The translations under genes and the position numbers were made by a program. Below the pieces are notes generated by a model. The model saw only the letters and a program-made list of their open reading frames with translations, did not search any database and was not told where the DNA came from. 34,992 bases of DNA from SIG607 sp045590395 (GTDB lineage Bacteria; Bacillota; Clostridia; Oscillospirales; Acutalibacteraceae): positions 1 to 34,992 of the forward strand of contig JAZNQX010000176.1 of the NCBI GenBank assembly GCA_045590395.1, given 5' to 3'. Each line of letters begins with the position of its first letter. Position 1 is the first letter of the stretch. Shown here piece by piece: positions 1 to 6,262 of the stretch.

Positions 1-1
1 C

Positions 2-349
2 TTAAAAACTGCTTATAAAAGATACCCTAATGTTATAAAAGAGCACCCTGGTTTTATGTATAAAACTTTTTCACAAGATGAGGTTTTATCATTTTGGGCT
101 ACCCCTAAAATACCTGCTTTTTTTAAACAAGGTGAAGAGCTTAGTATACTTATGGACCAAAAAGCGGAGCTATTACAAGTAACCGATATTGCTATTTATA
201 AATACCATACAGGCATTATGAATCGTAATAAGCAAGAAACGAGAATAGCTTATAAATTAACAGCTAATCGGGTATTAACTTATTTTGACCTACTTAAGGT
301 CAATCCATTCTGGTTTGATAAAATTTTTAAACACTTAACACAAGAATAA
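2..349 (+). CDS. Hypothetical protein, 5' end cut by window edge
   Basis: The frame is open from base 2 to the TAA at 347-349, giving at least 115 codons. The first ATG in the window is at base 56, but 18 codons upstream of it are open and read like coding sequence (LKTAYKRYPNVIKEHPGF), so the true start is probably left of the window. The product is basic and rich in aromatic residues, with no motif I recognise. The ATG of the response regulator follows two bases after this stop, so the two are probably translated from one rightward message. No function is assigned. Confidence 0.75.
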   Translation, partial: LKTAYKRYPNVIKEHPGFMYKTFSQDEVLSFWATPKIPAFFKQGEELSILMDQKAELLQVTDIAIYKYHTGIMNRNKQETRIAYKLTANRVLTYFDLLKVNPFWFDKIFKHLTQE

Positions 350-351
350 AT

Positions 352-1044
352 ATGGAAATAAAAGTAGCAGCGATGCCAACTGTTTTAATATTTCAGAACT
401 CAGGGCAAGACATTATCGCAGAATATTTAAAATTTAATGGCTTTGAAGTAATAGAAACCGACGAGGCCAACGTGGTGCAAGACGTAAAAGAAAAAACCTA
501 TCAATTATGTATTCTGGATTATTATAAAGATGACCAGAATTTAAAGCTCTTAAATATAATTAAAAAAATTGACGAATATAAGCCCGTTATTATGGTTACC
601 GAGTACGCAGGCTATAGCCATACTATAAGAGCGTTTAGAGAAGGCGCGGACGATTATATGGCGCGTCCTTGTAATGTAGAAGAGCTTGCTTGTAGAATAC
701 GGGCAATCCTTAAAAGATATAAAGCTGATTCTCGCGTTATAGAGCCTTTCTATAAATTAGGGGATTTGCTATTTAAAGTTGAGGAGCGCGTAATTATACG
801 AAATAATGATTTTGCATTGACTTTAAGCGATAGAGAGGCAAGAGTATTAGCCTATTTATGTGCATATAAAAACGAAGTTGTGCCAATAGTATTTTTGCTG
901 AAAAAAATATGGTTTGATGAAAATAAATTTAATAAGCGTAGCTTAGATGTTTTTATGTGTAAGATTAGAAAAAAGCTTGCGTTTATACCAAATATGAGGC
1001 TTGAAACTATTAGGGGATATGGCTATTCATTAAAAGAGTATTAA
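352..1044 (+). CDS. OmpR/RprY-family response regulator with degenerate receiver
   Basis: An N-terminal receiver domain (about residues 10-122) is joined to an OmpR-type winged-helix DNA-binding domain (about 134-230). The C-terminal part (IWFDENKFNKRSLDVFMCKIRKKL, then a GYGY wing) resembles Bacteroides RprY as I remember it. In the receiver, D56 is in the phosphoacceptor position and T83 is kept. The acidic pair expected at the end of strand 1 is replaced by Q15-N16-S17, and the conserved lysine of the KP motif is R105. This suggests a receiver that no longer needs Mg-dependent phosphorylation. No histidine kinase gene is nearby. M8 at 373 is an alternative start closer to the usual family start. 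The family call is firm; phage-specific control of late promoters is inference. Confidence 0.9.
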   Translation: MEIKVAAMPTVLIFQNSGQDIIAEYLKFNGFEVIETDEANVVQDVKEKTYQLCILDYYKDDQNLKLLNIIKKIDEYKPVIMVTEYAGYSHTIRAFREGADDYMARPCNVEELACRIRAILKRYKADSRVIEPFYKLGDLLFKVEERVIIRNNDFALTLSDREARVLAYLCAYKNEVVPIVFLLKKIWFDENKFNKRSLDVFMCKIRKKLAFIPNMRLETIRGYGYSLKEY

Positions 1045-1048
1045 AAAT

Positions 1049-1072
1049 AAGGGCCTTAAATGGCCCTTTTAA
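1049..1072. terminator. Bidirectional intrinsic terminator
   Basis: A 7-bp stem AAGGGCC/GGCCCTT (1049-1055 and 1062-1068) with a 6-nt loop is followed by a T-rich run on both strands. It lies between the convergent response regulator gene (+) and the end of the leftward cluster (-), so it can stop transcription from both sides. Confidence 0.8.
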
Positions 1073-1614
1073 TTTATTACGGTTAAGCCTTTATGCGCTA
1101 TTTTTGTTAATTTTGCTTTTACCGGCTTACAATAGCTAAACGTTAAATTTATATTTTGTTCTAAAGCTTTGTTTCGCCATAAAGAAGCCTTATTTTTAAA
1201 ATCGCTTGAGTCCATATACATATCGAAGTCGTCTATACATACACACCACCATATTTTATCGAAGTAAATAAATACTGAGCAATTAAGCTCATTTTTTATT
1301 TCTTGCCCTAAAGTCTTTATAAATAACGGAATTTCTATATTTGAACTAGCGGTAGGAACAACTATGCTTTTTTGTTTCTTTGATTTTATTTGTGGCGCTT
1401 CAATATAAGGCACAATAGTAACCTCTACCTCGCCGTTATCTACATATTTATGACTTATTATTTCAAAGCCAAGCGGAAAATCGATATGAAGCTGACGCGC
1501 TTCTATAAGATTATCTTCATCAAGAGGCTCCTCTTCCTGAGTCAAATATAGAAACGCGTCATTAGAAAGGCGTATTATTTCAGCGTCGTTATTATCTAAT
1601 ACATATTTTGCCAT
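1069..1614 (-). CDS. Hypothetical protein, last gene of the leftward cluster
   Basis: A 181-codon frame ends within the bidirectional terminator. The N-terminal third is acidic (a QEEEPLDEDN stretch near residue 30). The middle is a basic linker (IKSKKQKS). The C-terminal half is mixed alpha/beta with a WWCVCIDD segment and could be a small folded domain. I recognise no family. The start ATG overlaps the stop of the upstream 50-residue gene by one base (TAATG), which indicates translational coupling. Confidence 0.75.
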   Translation of the reverse strand: MAKYVLDNNDAEIIRLSNDAFLYLTQEEEPLDEDNLIEARQLHIDFPLGFEIISHKYVDNGEVEVTIVPYIEAPQIKSKKQKSIVVPTASSNIEIPLFIKTLGQEIKNELNCSVFIYFDKIWWCVCIDDFDMYMDSSDFKNKASLWRNKALEQNINLTFSYCKPVKAKLTKIAHKGLTVIN

Positions 1615-1766
1615 TAGTCTAATCTCTTTATGCTCTTCAAAATATAATCTTGGGGTAGCTTTTCATAAATAAAGTTCATAGCTTCGCTTTCTGAGCTGGC
1701 CCAGACTATTTGGAATTCAAGTCCTTTGTGGCTTATTATGCAAGCCTGATATTTGTATTTTCTCAT
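1614..1766 (-). CDS. Small hypothetical protein, 50 aa
   Basis: This short frame encodes MRKYKYQACIISHKGLEFQI and onward to SIKRLD. Its start overlaps the upstream gene's stop as ATGA (1763-1766), and its own stop overlaps the downstream ATG as TAATG (1612-1616). Both one- to four-base overlaps in a row are typical of genuine phage operon genes, so I call it despite its size. The sequence looks like a small beta-beta-alpha domain with a basic C-terminus. No function is recognised. Confidence 0.65.
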   Translation of the reverse strand: MRKYKYQACIISHKGLEFQIVWASSESEAMNFIYEKLPQDYILKSIKRLD

Positions 1767-1915
1767 AATTCTAAATCATACATTTGTTCTACATGTTCAA
1801 TAAACTCTTGCTTATCATCTTTTGATAAATAGCAAGATATTTCATTTAAGACTTCTTCAGAGCCTAACATCTCTACCATGGAGTCCCATTTTTCAGTTAT
1901 TGCTTTGTTTGTCAT
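1763..1915 (-). CDS. Small acidic hypothetical protein, 50 aa
   Basis: This frame encodes MTNKAITEKWDSMVEMLGSE and onward to MYDLEL. It is acidic, predicted helical, and contains one cysteine (ISCYLS). It starts 24 bases after the stop of the 1940-2308 gene, without a Shine-Dalgarno, and is joined to the next gene by an ATGA overlap. The composition is like other small leftward early proteins here. No family is recognised. Confidence 0.65.
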   Translation of the reverse strand: MTNKAITEKWDSMVEMLGSEEVLNEISCYLSKDDKQEFIEHVEQMYDLEL

Positions 1916-1939
1916 GATTAAAGGCTATATCAATTATTA

Positions 1940-2308
1940 TTAAATAAGTACTAAATATGATTTAAAGCACCCATCGACATAGGTAGAGCCAAATACAAAG
2001 CCCTCGAATGTAAAAGTACCATTACAGCTGTATTTTTCATAGAATTCGTCTCTTGATAAAGGTATTGAAAACAAGCAAAGTCCAGGAATGTTATTAAGCG
2101 CTGCTTGCTTATGTAGTTCTTTGCTATTACCGTGTTCGAAAAGATATGGATACGCGGTGTCATCTCTTAATTTTATCCGAGCACACTCCAAGTAGCCCCA
2201 TTGGGAATAGTCCCAAATATAGCCTAATCTTTTTAAATGGTATAAAATTCGTTTGTCTGTAATTGGTTGATTTTTTGGCTGTTGTTTAATTAAATCTAGT
2301 ATTTTCAT
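1940..2308 (-). CDS. Hypothetical early protein
   Basis: This encodes 122 residues. The N-terminus (MKILDLIKQQPKNQPITDKRILYHLKRLGYIWD) looks like a helix-turn-helix-like helical segment, followed by a beta-rich part ending in FGSTYVDGCFKSYLVLI. The leader (CCCTTAAAATTTAATTGAT before the ATG) closely matches the leaders of the genes starting at 2739 and 4019, so a common untranslated sequence is reused. No Shine-Dalgarno is present. Function unknown; a nucleic-acid role is only a guess from the basic N-terminus. Confidence 0.75.
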   Translation of the reverse strand: MKILDLIKQQPKNQPITDKRILYHLKRLGYIWDYSQWGYLECARIKLRDDTAYPYLFEHGNSKELHKQAALNNIPGLCLFSIPLSRDEFYEKYSCNGTFTFEGFVFGSTYVDGCFKSYLVLI

Positions 2309-2331
2309 ATCAATTAAATTTTAAGGGTTTG

Positions 2332-2739
2332 TTATTTGGTCATAAGGACCTCTAAAAATAAGTCAACTAATAAATTATGTGCTTGATTTAGGGCTCGAGC
2401 CTCAATATCGTACCACGACTCGTAACGGTTTGGGCCATCTTTGTGTATACACTTTTTTGCTCGACTTGGCGGCATTAAAGCTTCGCAGATTCTATTAGGG
2501 TAACCTAAACCCATGCCACTTTCTGAGAAGTGTAGCCAGCTTGACGCGCCATTTAAAGCAATCTCGCGGCTATATAGCCTAGGCTCTTCGCATACCATTA
2601 ACTCGTCTTTATAATGTGCTAAGAGCATATCAGCGTAACCGACGACACCTTTTTCCCAAGTGCTACGCGGCTTTAACGTGTTTAGCTTCTCTGATACAGT
2701 GGCCGCTTTCTTTTTGTAAAGTTCTTTTAAAGTACTCAT
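2332..2739 (-). CDS. Hypothetical early protein
   Basis: This encodes 135 residues. A helical, lysine-rich N-terminus (MSTLKELYKKKAATVSEKLN) precedes a segment with conserved-looking PRSTWEKGVVGYADMLL and a C-terminal helix (EARALNQAHNLLVDLFLEVL). The gene lies directly downstream of tRNA-like element E1, with a 33-nt A/T-rich leader in between. Its last codons (ACC AAA TAA) repeat the sequence at the 3' end of E1, so its end doubles as the leader of the next gene. No family is recognised. Confidence 0.75.
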   Translation of the reverse strand: MSTLKELYKKKAATVSEKLNTLKPRSTWEKGVVGYADMLLAHYKDELMVCEEPRLYSREIALNGASSWLHFSESGMGLGYPNRICEALMPPSRAKKCIHKDGPNRYESWYDIEARALNQAHNLLVDLFLEVLMTK

Positions 2740-2772
2740 ATCAATTAAATTTTTTTAAGGGTTGTTATTTGG

Positions 2773-2822
2773 TCCGCCGGAGGGCTCGAACCTCGCTGAG
2801 CTCCCAACACTGAGCAGGCGGA
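2773..2822 (-). ncRNA. tRNA-like element E1 (no anticodon arm, encoded CCA)
   Basis: Read on the minus strand: 5' acceptor strand TCCGCC, a D-like hairpin GCTC-AGTGTTGG-GAGC, a 4-nt linker TCAG, a T arm with loop TTCGAGC (stem GAGG/CCTC plus a C-C mismatch), then GGCGGA pairing with the 5' end. CCA follows directly at 2772-2770. The whole element is 50 nt, too short for a tRNA, and there is no anticodon hairpin. It begins 7 nt after the stop of the 2830-3330 gene and is followed by the leader of the next gene. Confidence 0.7.
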
Positions 2823-2829
2823 TAACTTT

Positions 2830-3330
2830 TTACTCTATTTGTCCGTTGCCTATGATTTCTACAGACTTAAAGTCTGCGTCGGCTGATATACAAGCTCGGC
2901 CCTTAGCCTGGACGCCGAAAAGACGTGCTTTGCCACACACGTGAATGTCTTCATGAATACTTGAGTTGCCGTATACCTGCGCAGTACCTCCTACTTTAGC
3001 CCAGCCATATATATGAGCGTCGCCAAAGATTGTACAATTATCATAGGCTCGAGCGTACCTGTAGACTTGAGCATTGCCTTTGATAACAGCGTAATCCTCA
3101 ACTGACGCTCTGTCAAAAACTCTTGCCTGTTCAAGTATCTGCGCATCGCCGCATACGTGAGCGTCGCCATAAACGTACGCGTCTTTATCTACCCAACAAG
3201 TGCCTTGCTGCGATAAATTTGTTTCAAATTCAATGTAGCCTCCGAGTTTGCCGTCAGCTATACGTTTAATTCTTTTAAGAGTGTGTCCTTTGTACTCAAT
3301 TGTGTCGATGTCTAATAATTCGTACTTCAT
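2830..3330 (-). CDS. Hexapeptide-repeat, left-handed beta-helix protein
   Basis: After a short N-terminal beta region (1-49), residues about 50-152 form some 17 hexapeptide repeats, with small or hydrophobic residues at fixed positions (AYVYGD, AHVCGD, AQILEQ, ARVFDR, ASVEDY and so on). This is the signature of a left-handed parallel beta-helix, as in YdcK-like and hexapeptide transferase proteins. No catalytic histidine pattern of an acyltransferase is evident, so a structural or binding role is as likely as an enzymatic one. It lies between two unrelated small early genes, is preceded by a non-SD leader, and is followed by E1. Confidence 0.8.
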   Translation of the reverse strand: MKYELLDIDTIEYKGHTLKRIKRIADGKLGGYIEFETNLSQQGTCWVDKDAYVYGDAHVCGDAQILEQARVFDRASVEDYAVIKGNAQVYRYARAYDNCTIFGDAHIYGWAKVGGTAQVYGNSSIHEDIHVCGKARLFGVQAKGRACISADADFKSVEIIGNGQIE

Positions 3331-3360
3331 ATCAATCGTGTTTTAAATTAACAAGCTGTG

Positions 3361-3675
3361 TTATAACCATTTTTTTAATTTAAACTCATTCATAGCATTA
3401 TCCGGTATTGGGAAGCCATCTTGTGTAAAATATCTATCATAAATAAGATATTTATATTCGTTACAAATATAGATTCTATACTTTATCCCGTGTTGCTCAA
3501 GTATTTCACAAAGAGGGCTAAGTACACGTATGTCTTTTGCATGCGGATACGTTATAATCTCATTCAATAATTCACTTTTACAAAAAGCAAATTCTTTTTT
3601 ACAGTTTCGCATAAGGACTTCATGAGCGTTGCTAAAAAGAAGGCCTAAAATTTCAGAGGTTATTTTGTCAGTCAT
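3361..3675 (-). CDS. Hypothetical protein, paralogue of the upstream gene
   Basis: This encodes 104 residues. It aligns along its length with the neighbouring 3672-4019 product: both have ILGLL-SNA, then K-SEL--EI-TYP, then a C-terminal Y-I-DR(Y/F) segment. It starts inside the stop of that gene (ATGA overlap), so the pair is a tandem duplication translated in a coupled way. It is predicted to be an alpha/beta protein. No known family is recognised. Confidence 0.78.
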   Translation of the reverse strand: MTDKITSEILGLLFSNAHEVLMRNCKKEFAFCKSELLNEIITYPHAKDIRVLSPLCEILEQHGIKYRIYICNEYKYLIYDRYFTQDGFPIPDNAMNEFKLKKWL

Positions 3676-4019
3676 ATCTTTGCGTCATATATGTTATTAA
3701 GAGCTCTTACTTCAATGTCATATCTTTTTACTACGTCTTCCGGTATCTTATTACCCAGCTTGTCATAGAAACGGTCATGTATAATGTAAGCTGCTTCGTT
3801 GTCTACATACCACGCCGCTGCAATGTTATTTGTAGCAAGTATACCCGCGATGGATTCCAGCAAGTAAATCCGCTCTTTCGGAGCCGAAGGATATGTTTCG
3901 ATTTCGTCTATAAGTTCACTCTTTGTGAACGCCGCTTCTTCGTCGCATGTGAGTTTGAGGTCTTCTGTTGCATTGCTTAATAGCAAACCCAGGATTTTAG
4001 GTGTTACTAATGTGTTCAT
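3672..4019 (-). CDS. Hypothetical protein, first of a tandem paralogue pair
   Basis: This encodes 115 residues sharing KILGLLLSNA, KSELIDEIETYPSA and a YIIHDRFYD segment with the downstream 104-residue protein. The shorter partner lacks the C-terminal extension (EVRALNNIYDAKI). The leader runs from tRNA-like element E2 at 4050 to the ATG and carries the CCCTTAAAA..AATTGAT sequence also seen before the genes starting at 2739 and 2308. Function unknown; small duplicated early proteins are often host-takeover or anti-defence factors, but nothing here proves it. Confidence 0.78.
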   Translation of the reverse strand: MNTLVTPKILGLLLSNATEDLKLTCDEEAAFTKSELIDEIETYPSAPKERIYLLESIAGILATNNIAAAWYVDNEAAYIIHDRFYDKLGNKIPEDVVKRYDIEVRALNNIYDAKI

Positions 4020-4049
4020 ATCAATTTAATTTTTTTTAAGGGTTGTTGT

Positions 4050-4096
4050 CTCTGTGTAAGGAATCGAACCTCAAGAAGCTTACCAAAGCCACAGAG
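4050..4096 (-). ncRNA. tRNA-like element E2 (no anticodon arm)
   Basis: This is the most regular of the set. On the minus strand a perfect 7-bp acceptor stem CTCTGTG/CACAGAG encloses a D-like hairpin GCTT-TGGT-AAGC, a TTCT linker, and a T arm with a full 5-bp stem TGAGG/CCTTA and loop TTCGATT. Its length is 47 nt. Acceptor plus T stem gives the 12-bp helix of a true tRNA. ACA, not CCA, follows. Its 5' end directly abuts the U-tract of the terminator at 4097-4120. Confidence 0.78.
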
Positions 4097-4120
4097 AAAA
4101 AACGGAGCCCGCAGGCTCCG
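4097..4120 (-). terminator. Strong intrinsic terminator after the 4128-5045 gene
   Basis: On the minus strand a GC-rich stem CGGAGCC/GGCTCCG (4103-4120) is followed by six U (4102-4097). It lies 7 nt after the stop of the 305-residue gene. Transcription that reads through enters tRNA-like element E2 immediately. Confidence 0.85.
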
Positions 4121-4127
4121 TGATTTG

Positions 4128-5045
4128 TTAGGCGAGGTCCTCGTCTTCAGTAGTCTCTTCAACTGTTTGCTCAGTAGCAGCTTTAGCATTTTCTGCAGCT
4201 TCGAGCTCTGCAAGTCTTGCTTCGAGTTCAGCTTTTTGGGCTTCAATCTTGTCAATCTTAGCTTGGATTTGTGCTATTTTCTCTTCTTTAGTAAGCACTT
4301 TACGCTCTTTGCTTGAGCGCTCAATGTATTTAGCATTGATTGCTTCGCCTTCTTCGTCAAGCGGCAACATAACTTTGATTGCTTCTGACTCAACAACTTT
4401 GTGTACGATTCTTGTTACATCGCCTTCAACAACTTGGATTTTGTAGAAAAGGCCATTAACACGTGCATCGAACATGAAGCCTATGATACGTCCGGTGATT
4501 GTAACATTTTCTTTATCGACGAACTCAACGGCTGCTCCGATATTGCCTTGATACTTGGCTTTAAGTTCTGCAAGAGCTTCTGGAGTTAATGCTTCTTTTG
4601 GAGTTGCTGATTTGCCACGGGCAGCTCTTACAACGGTTACTTTTTCTTCTGAAATCTTGAGGAGCTTAGAGTCATGAACTTTTACAACCTTGCGGCCGTC
4701 ATCAGTTTTGATGTTGTACATGATTTTGCCGTTTTTCTTGTCGACAACGACGGCTGCAATGTAACCAGGAACCCATTCGACTGTGTTGAAAGGCACCACT
4801 TCACAGCGTTTATGCATGTTAGTTGCTCTTAATGTTTCAGCAAGGTTGTGGAGCTCTGTTTCGTCGAGCTTTTTTGCTTTAGGAGCTTCTGCTTTTTGCT
4901 GAGCAGCTGATTCTTCAGTTGCGTTTGCACGGTTTTGTTCTCTTGCGTCCAATTCTTGTTGGATAGCGATTTTTTCTTCTTCAGTTACGTTTGCGCTGTT
5001 TAAAGCTGCATTGAGTTTTTTTGTTGACATTGTTTTGTAATTCAT
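4128..5045 (-). CDS. Two-module SH3/KOW-like protein with coiled-coil tail
   Basis: This encodes 305 residues. An N-terminal Ala/Glu-rich helical region (1-75) is followed by two barrel-like modules: residues about 78-132 (RCEVVPFNTVEWVPGYIAAV) and about 166-226 (IGAAVEFVDKENVTITGRII). A charged coiled coil follows (about 252-288) and then an acidic tail. Module 1 is clearly related to the product of 9080-9445. The gene has its own promoter (5192-5219), a structured leader with element E3 and a hairpin, and a strong terminator, so high expression as a single unit is likely. I favour M1 at 5045 because the leader matches those at 5738 and 7346. Role unknown; binding to nucleic acid or protein is inferred from the fold type. 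Confidence 0.85.
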   Translation of the reverse strand: MNYKTMSTKKLNAALNSANVTEEEKIAIQQELDAREQNRANATEESAAQQKAEAPKAKKLDETELHNLAETLRATNMHKRCEVVPFNTVEWVPGYIAAVVVDKKNGKIMYNIKTDDGRKVVKVHDSKLLKISEEKVTVVRAARGKSATPKEALTPEALAELKAKYQGNIGAAVEFVDKENVTITGRIIGFMFDARVNGLFYKIQVVEGDVTRIVHKVVESEAIKVMLPLDEEGEAINAKYIERSSKERKVLTKEEKIAQIQAKIDKIEAQKAELEARLAELEAAENAKAATEQTVEETTEDEDLA

Positions 5046-5070
5046 AATATTTGTTATTTAATTGTTATGG

Positions 5071-5082
5071 GGCACTATTGCC
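5071..5082 (-). promoter_or_regulatory. Leader hairpin downstream of E3
   Basis: On the minus strand GGCA-ATAG-TGCC forms a 4-bp hairpin 5 nt after the 3' end of E3. It is followed by AACAATTAAATAACAAA and the ATG at 5045. The same arrangement occurs at 5763-5774, and with changed pairs at 7368-7381. Confidence 0.6.
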
Positions 5083-5087
5083 TTTGT

Positions 5088-5128
5088 GCTGACTATGGGA
5101 GTCGAACCCATAGTTAGACCATCTCAGC
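5088..5128 (-). ncRNA. tRNA-like element E3 (shortest, acceptor plus T arm)
   Basis: On the minus strand the 5-bp stem GCTGA/TCAGC encloses GATGGTC, TAA, and a 7-bp T stem CTATGGG/CCCATAG with loop TTCGACT. The two stems total 12 bp, as in the acceptor/T helix of a tRNA. The segment GATGGTC is identical in E5. Unlike the others, E3 lies within a 5' leader downstream of its own promoter (5192-5219), not only between two genes. ACA follows the 3' end. Confidence 0.7.
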
Positions 5129-5191
5129 TGTTAAATATATGCTTCATTTATTGTGCTCATATCCATTATTTATTCATTTATTTTTATAATG

Positions 5192-5219
5192 CAAATATAA
5201 CAAATTTTTTAATACGAAA
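5192..5219 (-). promoter_or_regulatory. Leftward Bacteroidetes-type promoter
   Basis: Minus-strand box TATATTTG (5199-5192) matches the -7 consensus TAnnTTTG. Sixteen bases upstream of its first base starts GTATTAA, preceded by TTTC, exactly as in the promoter at 13066-13093. Upstream are phased A/T runs (5220-5256) that could act as an UP-like element. Transcription would begin near 5185 and carry E3 in the leader of the 305-residue gene. A tiny open frame of 11 codons in this leader is not called. Confidence 0.75.
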
Positions 5220-5279
5220 TGAAAAAATTTTAATTTTTTTTAATTTTTTTTCGCCAGAACAAGTCTGCTATTTAACTAA

Positions 5280-5310
5280 GCCCCGAAGTACGAGCCTCGG
5301 GGGCTCGGGG
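5280..5310 (-). ncRNA. Structured intergenic element B1
   Basis: On the minus strand, a hairpin CGAGCC-CCCGA-GGCTCG overlaps a second helix CCCCGA/TCGGGG whose 5' strand is the loop of the first. The two either exclude each other or form an H-type pseudoknot. The core GGCTCGTACTTCG is shared with B2 and B3, where the second helix is CCTCG/CGAGG, a compensating change. It starts 5 nt after the stop of the 5316-5738 gene and lacks a clear U-tract. Confidence 0.6.
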
Positions 5311-5315
5311 ATTAT

Positions 5316-5738
5316 TTATCTGCTAATTTCATAATCATAGCATTCATATACTTCGTCTACAAATCTACTATGATATTCATACGGGTTCAACGCATCGAAG
5401 TTTTCCTTTGTTAATTTATTAAACAATATTACGCAGTCATTGCTTAAGACGGCATAATCCTCGCCCAGCTTTTTAAGCTGCTTGAACTTTTCGTCTAACT
5501 CCTTAAGTATCTTATCTTGTCGATAGCTATTCACAGTCGCCATGATATGGTCGCGTACATTTTCAAATATCGGTGAGTCGTCCCATTCATTAGTCAACTT
5601 CTCTTCTAATTTATTTAAGGTCTCATCATTGAGACTCGGTATTGTGTCCATGAGCCAGAGTACTTGACTTGTTATCTCTGATAAGTGATTGTTTATACAA
5701 TCTACTACTTCTGATTGTTTTAATAATTTTTCTTTCAT
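5316..5738 (-). CDS. Hypothetical helical protein, paralogue of 7122-7346
   Basis: This encodes 140 residues, predicted mostly helical with a coiled-coil centre (ILKELDEKFKQLKKLGEDYAVL). The N-terminal half shares SEITSQVLWL and DDSPIFENVRDHI with SELSSQVMWL and CDNPISDDIRDFL of the 74-residue product of 7122-7346. Both genes are also preceded by the same kind of leader: a tRNA-like element, the AATAGT hairpin, then AATTAAATAACAAA. No known family is recognised. Confidence 0.78.
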   Translation of the reverse strand: MKEKLLKQSEVVDCINNHLSEITSQVLWLMDTIPSLNDETLNKLEEKLTNEWDDSPIFENVRDHIMATVNSYRQDKILKELDEKFKQLKKLGEDYAVLSNDCVILFNKLTKENFDALNPYEYHSRFVDEVYECYDYEISR

Positions 5739-5762
5739 AATTTTGTTATTTAATTGTTATAG

Positions 5763-5774
5763 GGCACTATTGCC
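5763..5774 (-). promoter_or_regulatory. Leader hairpin downstream of E4
   Basis: On the minus strand GGCA-ATAG-TGCC lies 5 nt after the 3' end of E4 and is followed by AACAATTAAATAACAAA and the ATG at 5738. It is nearly identical in sequence and placement to the hairpin after E3. Confidence 0.6.
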
Positions 5775-5779
5775 TTTGG

Positions 5780-5834
5780 GCCAGCTCAAGGAATCGAACC
5801 CCTGACAACTCAATTGAATTGAACCGTTACTGGC
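5780..5834 (-). ncRNA. tRNA-like element E4
   Basis: On the minus strand acceptor strands GCCAGT/GCTGGC pair (one G-U). A T arm with loop TTCGATT has a four-pair stem GGGG/CCTT that includes G-U pairs. The intervening segment has a GG (ACGGTTC) and an AT-rich stretch instead of a proper anticodon arm. Its length is 55 nt. CCA directly follows the 3' strand. The upstream sequence TAATCAAGTCA is shared with E5. The pairing is weaker than in E2, E3 and E5. Confidence 0.62.
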
Positions 5835-5848
5835 TGACTTGATTAGTA

Positions 5849-6193
5849 TTAGAAGCATCCAAAGTCCATATTTCCTACTAATTCTTCAATATCAAATTCA
5901 ACTTTGCGAACTTCCATTTCCTTATCTAAAACATCTACCATTTTTCGTAAACTGTCCCTTAATGACTCAACGCAGTTTATTGTATAGCCACCTTGCGTCA
6001 TATCGCTTATTACGCAAGCTAATAATTTACAACTGAGTTCAGTTGCCAAGGCTCCACCAATTGCCTTATACACATCGTCCCAGACATAGCCTTTATAGTC
6101 TTTGTAGACTTCACTGCTTTCAGCTATTGTTGGCTTTTCAAGTAATCCATTTAAGTTGTGTACAATTTTTTCGATTTTTTCTTTTGCTATCAT
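5849..6193 (-). CDS. Hypothetical early protein
   Basis: This encodes 114 residues, predicted helical, with two cysteines in the central helix (LSCKLLACVISD) and an acidic C-terminus. The start is set by AGGAG 10 nt upstream of the ATG. Element B2 precedes the leader, and element E4 begins 15 nt after its stop. No family is recognised. Confidence 0.75.
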   Translation of the reverse strand: MIAKEKIEKIVHNLNGLLEKPTIAESSEVYKDYKGYVWDDVYKAIGGALATELSCKLLACVISDMTQGGYTINCVESLRDSLRKMVDVLDKEMEVRKVEFDIEELVGNMDFGCF

Positions 6194-6228
6194 AATTTAT
6201 GTCTCCTATTTTAAGTTTGTTTATTAAA

Positions 6229-6260
6229 AGCCTCGAAGTACGAGCCTCCGAGGCTCGGGG
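6229..6260 (-). ncRNA. Structured intergenic element B2
   Basis: On the minus strand a 9-bp stem AGCCTCGGA/TTCGAGGCT (core 6229-6255, loop GGCTCGTAC) competes with the hairpin CGAGCC-TCGGA-GGCTCG that starts a few bases earlier. Four U follow the first stem, so it could terminate. The conserved leader TTAATAAACAAACTTAAAA and an AGGAG site follow. It is nearly identical to B3. Confidence 0.65.
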
Positions 6261-6262
6261 AT

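Noticed and set aside
4249..4446. Plus-strand open frames opposite the 305-residue gene
   Set aside because: Shadows of the strongly coding minus strand; no leader or promoter.
5130..5169. 11-codon leader frame MDMSTINEAYI
   Set aside because: Too short, without a ribosome site, and not seen in the other leaders.
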